DNA of 45,901 bases from Akkermansia sp. GTDB taxonomy: Bacteria; Verrucomicrobiota; Verrucomicrobiia; Verrucomicrobiales; Akkermansiaceae. Numbering within the stretch: the first letter of the stretch is position 1; every line of letters begins with the position of its first letter. Positions 41,774 through 45,901 of this stretch are shown here, in pieces. The notes under the pieces were generated by a model. It was not told the origin of the DNA, did no database searches, and saw only the letters and a program-made list of their open reading frames with translations. The translations under genes were made by a program, and so were the position numbers. The stretch lies in the NCBI GenBank assembly GCA_017517805.1, contig JAFWYD010000023.1, forward strand, positions 1 through 45,901, in the 5' to 3' direction.

Positions 41774-42784
41774 ATGATTCAAGCTATGTCCGGCAATCTC
41801 ACTTACAAGCAGTCCGGCGTCGACACTATTGAGGCGCAGTCTTTTGTTTCTGATATCAGCGCACACGTGAAGCGCACGCAGAAAAACCGTCAGCTCTGCA
41901 ATGCCTTCGGGCTCTTCGCAGCAGCATACGACCTTTCCTCCTACAAGGAGCCCGTCATTGTCACCGGCACAGACGGTGTCGGCACCAAGACAGAAATCCT
42001 CTTCGATATGGATATGCTCGAAACCGCCGGTAAAGACCTGGTGGCCATGAATGTGAACGACATCCTCACCACCGGTGGTGATCCCCTTGTATTCCTCGAC
42101 TACCTCGGCATCTCCAACCTCGAAACCGAGCGTCCCCGTATCACCCGCCTCGTGGCCGGCATGTGCGACTATCTCGAAAGCTGCAACTGCATCCTCGCCG
42201 GTGGCGAAACCGCTGAGATGCCCGGTGTCGTCCCCGAAAACCTGGTCGAAATGGCAGGTTTCAGCATCGGTTGCGTTGAAAAGAGCCAGATGATTGACCC
42301 CTCCAAGGTTGCCGTTGGTGATATCCTCATCGGCTACCCCAGCGATGGCTTCCACGCCAACGGCTGGAGCCTTGTGCGCCGTGTGCTCGCCCAGAATCCC
42401 GACCTTCTCAGCGAAGAAGAACTGCGCGACCTGCTCGCCCCCACCCGCCTGTATCATGACGTGGTGTACGACATGCGCAAGCTCGGCATCACCCCCAAGG
42501 CATACGCCCACATCACCGGTGGCGGTCTGCCTGAAAACCTGGAGCGATTCCTCGGAGAAAAGGGAGCCGACCTCGAGATTCCCTACTGGAACAACGAACC
42601 CGCCCAGAAGGTGCTGCAGTTCGTCGATGCAGAAGACCGCTTCCACACCTTCAACATGGGTATCGGCTGGGTAGCCATCGTCTCCCCTGACCAGGTGGAG
42701 CAAGCCCTCACCGCCGGCCCCGGCGGCACCATCATCGGCACTATGCGCGAAGGCAAGGGCATCAAGGTCAGCGTCCGCAAGTAA
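41774..42784 (+). CDS. purM: phosphoribosylformylglycinamidine cyclo-ligase (AIR synthetase)
   Basis: 336 aa. Closes the imidazole ring in purine synthesis using ATP. Family blocks are TYKQSGVD at the N-terminus, GTDGVGTK, MNVNDILTTGGDPLVFLDYL, LAGGETAEMPG and AHITGGGLPENLER. The length is normal. Either ATG at 41774 or 41786 could start it. It is followed after 23 bases by the purF-like gene, so two purine steps share an operon. Confidence 0.95.
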   Translation: MIQAMSGNLTYKQSGVDTIEAQSFVSDISAHVKRTQKNRQLCNAFGLFAAAYDLSSYKEPVIVTGTDGVGTKTEILFDMDMLETAGKDLVAMNVNDILTTGGDPLVFLDYLGISNLETERPRITRLVAGMCDYLESCNCILAGGETAEMPGVVPENLVEMAGFSIGCVEKSQMIDPSKVAVGDILIGYPSDGFHANGWSLVRRVLAQNPDLLSEEELRDLLAPTRLYHDVVYDMRKLGITPKAYAHITGGGLPENLERFLGEKGADLEIPYWNNEPAQKVLQFVDAEDRFHTFNMGIGWVAIVSPDQVEQALTAGPGGTIIGTMREGKGIKVSVRK

Positions 42785-42807
42785 CCCCCATCCCCCCCTC
42801 AGAACCT

Positions 42808-44706
42808 ATGTCCGCAGCAATCCGCCTGCTCAAGCCGCTCTCCTACTTCGAGGAAAAGTACGGCAACCCCGAGTGGGCCTTCAACAAGCTTTTCCTCCTC
42901 ATGGAAAAGCAGCGCAACCGCGGTCAGGATGGTGCCGGATTCGGCAGTATCAAGCTGAACATGCCGCTGGGCGAGCCCTACATTTTCCGCTCGCGCGCAG
43001 TGGGGGGCTCAGCCCTTACCAACCTTTTCACGGCCCAGCAGCGCAGCCTTCGCCACATGCGCGAAGACGGCATCATCAACGGTACTGATGCCATCACCTT
43101 CAAGAAGAACTTCAACTTCGGCGGCGAAGTGCTCATGGGGCACATGCTCTACGGCAATAGCGGCGTGCAATACGAAGAAGGCAACTGCCATCCCTTTCTG
43201 CGCCGTTCGAACTGGCCCACCCGCACCCTCATGCTCCAGGGCGATTTCTCCATGACCAATGTGGAGGAACTGCACGAAAAACTCATGGCCCGTGGCCAGC
43301 ACCCGGTATTCGATAACAACACCCAGGCCATCCTGGAGGAAGTAGGCTACTACCTCGATGAAGCCCACACCGATATGTATCGCGAACTCCGGGCGCAGAA
43401 TGTCGATGGACGCGAAATCCCGCAAATCATCTCGGCAAAGCTCAACCTCTTCGATGTCATCAGCCGCTCCTGCAAGGACTGGGACGGCGGTTATGTCATC
43501 ATGGGCGCGGTGGGCAATGGCGACTTCTTCTGCCTGCGAGACCCGCACGGCATCCGCCACTGCTACTACCTCCTCACCGATGAGTTCCTGGCCATTGCCA
43601 GCGAGCGCGCCCCGCTCATGAGCGTCATGGAGGTCGAGGAAAGCGAAGTGAAGGAACTCGGCGCGGCCAATATGATACTCGTCAAGGCCGATGGTCAGGT
43701 CAGCATCAAGGAATACACCGCCCCCGGCAAATTCACCCCCTGCTGCTTCGAGGATATCTACACCTCCCGCGGCAACGACCCCGTCATCTACCGCGAGCGC
43801 AAGGCTCTGGGCTCCAACCTCACCGAGAAAGTCGTGGCCAGCCTCGATGGAACCGACTTATCCAAGGCGGCCATCACCTTCATTCCCAACACGGCAGAAG
43901 TCTCCTACTACGGCCTGCTTGAAGGTCTGCGTGCCTATCGCCGTCACAAGGTGACCCAGGCCATGATTGAGGCCTTCCGCAACGGTACCATGAGCGAGGA
44001 TCTCATCAACGAGCAAATCCTGCGCCGTTGGCCCCGCGCCGAAAAAATTGCCCACAAGGACATCAAGCTCCGCACCTTCATCTCCGAAGCCAGCAGCCGC
44101 AAGCAAATGGCCTCCATGGTGTACGACCTCACCTACGGTGCCGTGCATGAGGATGAAGTGCTCGTGGCCATCGATGACTCCATCGTGCGTGGCACCACGC
44201 TCAAGATGAGCCTGCTGCGGCTGCTCACCCGCACCAAGGCCCGCAAGATAGTGATTGTTTCCTCGGCTCCGCAGGTCCGCTATCCCGATTTCTACGGTAT
44301 CGACATGTCAGAAATGGGGCAGTTTGTTGCCTTCCTGGCTGCCATCAACCTGCTGCACCGCAAGGGGCTCTCCAACATCATCACCGATGTGTACAACGAG
44401 TGCCGCCACCAGCTCACCCTGCCGGCAGAAAAACGCACCAACCCCGTACGCCGCATCTACGGTGCCCTCAAGGATGATGAAATCACCGCAGAAATCTCCC
44501 GCATGGTAACGCCGGAGGACTCCCCCTGCGAAATCCAATGCGTGTACCAGACCCTCGAAGGCCTGCACAACGCCATCGAGGCCCCCTGCGGCGACTGGTA
44601 CTTCAGCGGCCACTACCCGACACCGGGTGGCTACACCCTCATCAATAAAACCTACATCGAATGGTACGAAAAGACACGCGGCATGGCCGGTGAATTCGTA
44701 CTGTAA
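42808..44706 (+). CDS. purF: amidophosphoribosyltransferase-like protein, glutaminase site apparently lost
   Basis: 632 aa, a long PurF type. The phosphoribosyltransferase half is intact: the PRPP loop IDDSIVRGTT (456-464) and SSAPQVRYPDFYGIDM. The N-terminal half still resembles a class II glutaminase (RNRGQDGAG at 36-44). However, no cysteine follows the start: the protein opens MSAAIRLLKP where homologues I recall have a Glu-Cys-Gly before the same segment. The usual HxRY is HMLY and the oxyanion-hole segment reads QGDFSMTN. It may use free ammonia or have another role. No upstream in-frame cysteine exists. Confidence 0.85.
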   Translation: MSAAIRLLKPLSYFEEKYGNPEWAFNKLFLLMEKQRNRGQDGAGFGSIKLNMPLGEPYIFRSRAVGGSALTNLFTAQQRSLRHMREDGIINGTDAITFKKNFNFGGEVLMGHMLYGNSGVQYEEGNCHPFLRRSNWPTRTLMLQGDFSMTNVEELHEKLMARGQHPVFDNNTQAILEEVGYYLDEAHTDMYRELRAQNVDGREIPQIISAKLNLFDVISRSCKDWDGGYVIMGAVGNGDFFCLRDPHGIRHCYYLLTDEFLAIASERAPLMSVMEVEESEVKELGAANMILVKADGQVSIKEYTAPGKFTPCCFEDIYTSRGNDPVIYRERKALGSNLTEKVVASLDGTDLSKAAITFIPNTAEVSYYGLLEGLRAYRRHKVTQAMIEAFRNGTMSEDLINEQILRRWPRAEKIAHKDIKLRTFISEASSRKQMASMVYDLTYGAVHEDEVLVAIDDSIVRGTTLKMSLLRLLTRTKARKIVIVSSAPQVRYPDFYGIDMSEMGQFVAFLAAINLLHRKGLSNIITDVYNECRHQLTLPAEKRTNPVRRIYGALKDDEITAEISRMVTPEDSPCEIQCVYQTLEGLHNAIEAPCGDWYFSGHYPTPGGYTLINKTYIEWYEKTRGMAGEFVL

Positions 44707-44715
44707 CCCATCAGA

Positions 44716-44757
44716 CCGGGGGAATGGGGAGCCCTGCGAAGCCCCCCCATCCCCCGG
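44716..44757 (+). terminator. GC-rich hairpin after purF
   Basis: CCGGGGGAATGGGG pairs with CCCCCCATCCCCCGG across a short loop, just after the purF stop. There is no T-run, so it is a weak terminator or an mRNA-stabilising hairpin before the sigma factor gene. Confidence 0.5.
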
Positions 44758-44790
44758 CCACCACCCAACCCCACCCTATGTCATCCCACC

Positions 44791-45393
44791 ATGAAAGAAG
44801 CAACCAGAGAATCATACGACGACCTGCCAGACGAGGAACTCATTGAGAAGACCCTCGCAGGAAAAACACGTGCGTATGATGAACTCATCCGGCGCCACAG
44901 CCGCAAGCTCAACGCCATGCTCATCCAGATGCTCAACAGCGAGGCTGATGCCTACGATGTTGCGCAGGAATCCTTCCTGAAAGCCTTCCACTCCCTGCGC
45001 TACTTCAAGGGGAACAGTTCCTTCTACACCTGGCTCTACTCCATTGCCCTGAACAACGCCCGCAATTTCCTGCGCAAGCGCAAACGCGAAAGAAGCTACA
45101 GCCTTGATAACGATGAAAAAGGCAATCCTCTTGAAAAAGACAGCGAGCTGGCAGATGGCAACCTGGAAGCCGATCCCATCCGCAAAGCCCAGGTAAACGA
45201 CCTGCGAGGCAAACTGGCACGTGCCATCTCCCAACTCTCCCCTGCCCACCAGGAAGTCGTCAACCTCTGCGACATTCAGGGGCTTTCCTACCCGCAGATT
45301 GCCAAGCTTATCAACATCTCTGAAGGAACCCTGCGCTCCCGCCTGCACTATGCGCACCGCCAGCTCCAGGGACTCCTGGCTGATGAGATGTAA
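44791..45393 (+). CDS. ECF-type RNA polymerase sigma factor
   Basis: 200 aa. Region 2 holds YDVAQESFLKAFHSLRYFKGNSSFYTWLYSIALN, the -10 binding helix, and region 4 ends with LSYPQIAKLINISEGTLRSRLHYAHRQL, the -35 helix-turn-helix. This is the RpoE/SigW-like group. No anti-sigma gene follows within the window; the next gene is on the opposite strand. Its regulon is unknown. Confidence 0.93.
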   Translation: MKEATRESYDDLPDEELIEKTLAGKTRAYDELIRRHSRKLNAMLIQMLNSEADAYDVAQESFLKAFHSLRYFKGNSSFYTWLYSIALNNARNFLRKRKRERSYSLDNDEKGNPLEKDSELADGNLEADPIRKAQVNDLRGKLARAISQLSPAHQEVVNLCDIQGLSYPQIAKLINISEGTLRSRLHYAHRQLQGLLADEM

Positions 45394-45429
45394 ACGCTTT
45401 TCTACGATTCTGATCCCTTACCCCCCGTT

Positions 45430-45519
45430 CATGCCGCAGGCATGAATATCGTTGCCGCGCAGCGGCAATATCGTTGGCCACAGGCCAATATCGTTTTTGC
45501 CGCAGGCAAAAATATCGTT
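45430..45519. repeat. array of four short hairpins separated by AATATCGTT
   Basis: Four palindromes (45430-45444, 45454-45466, 45476-45486, 45496-45510) are each followed by the identical nonamer AATATCGTT. Loops are GCA, GCA, ACA and GCA. The stem sequences all differ but each remains perfectly paired. It lies between the sigma factor gene and the autotransporter terminator and has no coding signal. Confidence 0.9.
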
Positions 45520-45542
45520 CCCCAATCTCCCCTCCCAAAAAC

Positions 45543-45581
45543 AAAGCGGGCATTGGGAAACCTCCTCCCAATGCCTGCTTT
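45543..45581 (-). terminator. intrinsic terminator of the autotransporter gene
   Basis: A 16-bp stem with one mismatch (45543-45558 with 45566-45581) around a 7-base loop. On the minus strand a TTTGTTTTTG tract follows, so it best serves the gene ending at 45602. Confidence 0.8.
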
Positions 45582-45601
45582 CTAATCTTACAGTCCCGTT
45601 A

Positions 45602-45901
45602 TCAGAACTTATACGTCGCGCCCACGTTCACGCTGTGCGCGTTCGCGTTCTCCACAACCTCTGCCGTGTAGCTTGCGTTCACGCTCCACTGGTCGCTCAG
45701 CGCATAGCTGCCACCGATGGTGAGGTTGATGCCCGTGCGACCCGGGTTCGTGCCGTGGTAGCGCTGCCCGAAGGGCGAGCGCACCTCCGGATTATCGCGC
45801 ACCAGGTCCTGGTGCAGCGCCAGTTCGGCATACACCGAGCTCTTGTAGGTGCTGCGCACGATACCCACGCCGATTTCACCGCGCAGATTCTGCACCTCGC
45901 C
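45602..45901 (-). CDS. autotransporter beta-barrel domain, C-terminal part (cut by window end)
   Basis: About 99 residues of an open frame that continues beyond 45901. It shows alternating strands such as EIGVGIVRS, SSVYAELALHQDL, GINLTIGGSYALSDQWSVNASYTAEV, and ends in ATYKF with a C-terminal phenylalanine, the outer-membrane barrel insertion signal. GRTGINLTIGG...L.D.W.V.ASY is typical of the last strands of autotransporter barrels. The passenger domain is outside the window. Confidence 0.85.
   Translation of the reverse strand, partial: GEVQNLRGEIGVGIVRSTYKSSVYAELALHQDLVRDNPEVRSPFGQRYHGTNPGRTGINLTIGGSYALSDQWSVNASYTAEVVENANAHSVNVGATYKF

Noticed and set aside
40532..42703. 723-aa frame antisense to the ABC ATPase and purM
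   Set aside because: It spans two well-supported genes plus a terminator and a promoter; low-complexity shadow composition.
45430..45519. CRISPR array
   Set aside because: The constant part is only 9 bases and the intervening units are palindromes, not unique spacers; no cas genes are present.

Overview
The window is about 45.9 kb of bacterial chromosome from a Gram-negative anaerobe. LpxK, a LolA-like protein, several lipoproteins and an autotransporter barrel indicate an outer membrane. A class III (oxygen-sensitive) ribonucleotide reductase with its activase indicates anaerobic growth. Gene content and style (GC-rich codons, little Shine-Dalgarno use, a long Bacteroides-like PurF, a fused amino-acid binding protein/permease) fit a gut Verrucomicrobiota of the Akkermansia type best. 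That assignment is an inference from overall character, not from a marker gene.

Layout. 1-306: upstream region and the cysS promoter. 307-2801: cysS-queF-queC (tRNA charging and 7-deazaguanine synthesis). 2823-16546: an aryl-polyene-type biosynthesis cluster in four blocks of alternating strand: KS-dehydratase-thioesterase-GT2 (+), methyltransferase-acyltransferase-LolA-like-MMPL exporter (-), ketoreductase-KS-chain length factor-PlsC-like (+), and two ACPs-membrane protein-AMP ligase/dehydratase fusion (-). 16631-18918: small membrane and lipoproteins, a decayed IS481-like element and a thermonuclease-like protein. 18956-22241: class III RNR with nrdG, a detached glycyl-radical domain protein, nrdD and tandem NrdR-like boxes. 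22426-24649: argF-sufE-rRNA methyltransferase. 24766-26799: a secreted ankyrin-repeat protein. 26963-28055: tdh with a clear terminator. 28075-35515: a defence island consisting of two DUF2971 proteins, RdrA and RdrB, which is a RADAR anti-phage system. 35517-38670: lpxK, asnS and a C_GCAxxG_C_C protein. 38713-38930: a strong promoter followed by a structured RNA candidate. 39018-41629: an amino-acid ABC transporter. 41774-44706: purM and a purF-like gene whose glutaminase site looks dead. 44791-45393: an ECF sigma factor. 45426-45519: an array of covarying hairpins. 45602-45901: the end of an autotransporter, cut by the window edge.

How the genes work together. The aryl-polyene block has a complete set of parts: ligase to load the starter, ACPs, KS/CLF, KR and DH for the polyene, then a methyltransferase, acyltransferases, a glycosyltransferase, a LolA-like protein and an MMPL exporter to decorate it and move it to the outer membrane. 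The RADAR operon is AT-rich relative to its flanks, starts just after the tdh terminator and ends one base from lpxK, so it looks like an inserted cassette. The main items for a second look are the DUF2971 pair ahead of RADAR, the split class III RNR, the unidentified structured RNA, the hairpin array, and the frequent spacing of start codons only 7-13 bases behind good -10 boxes, which suggests leaderless mRNAs.
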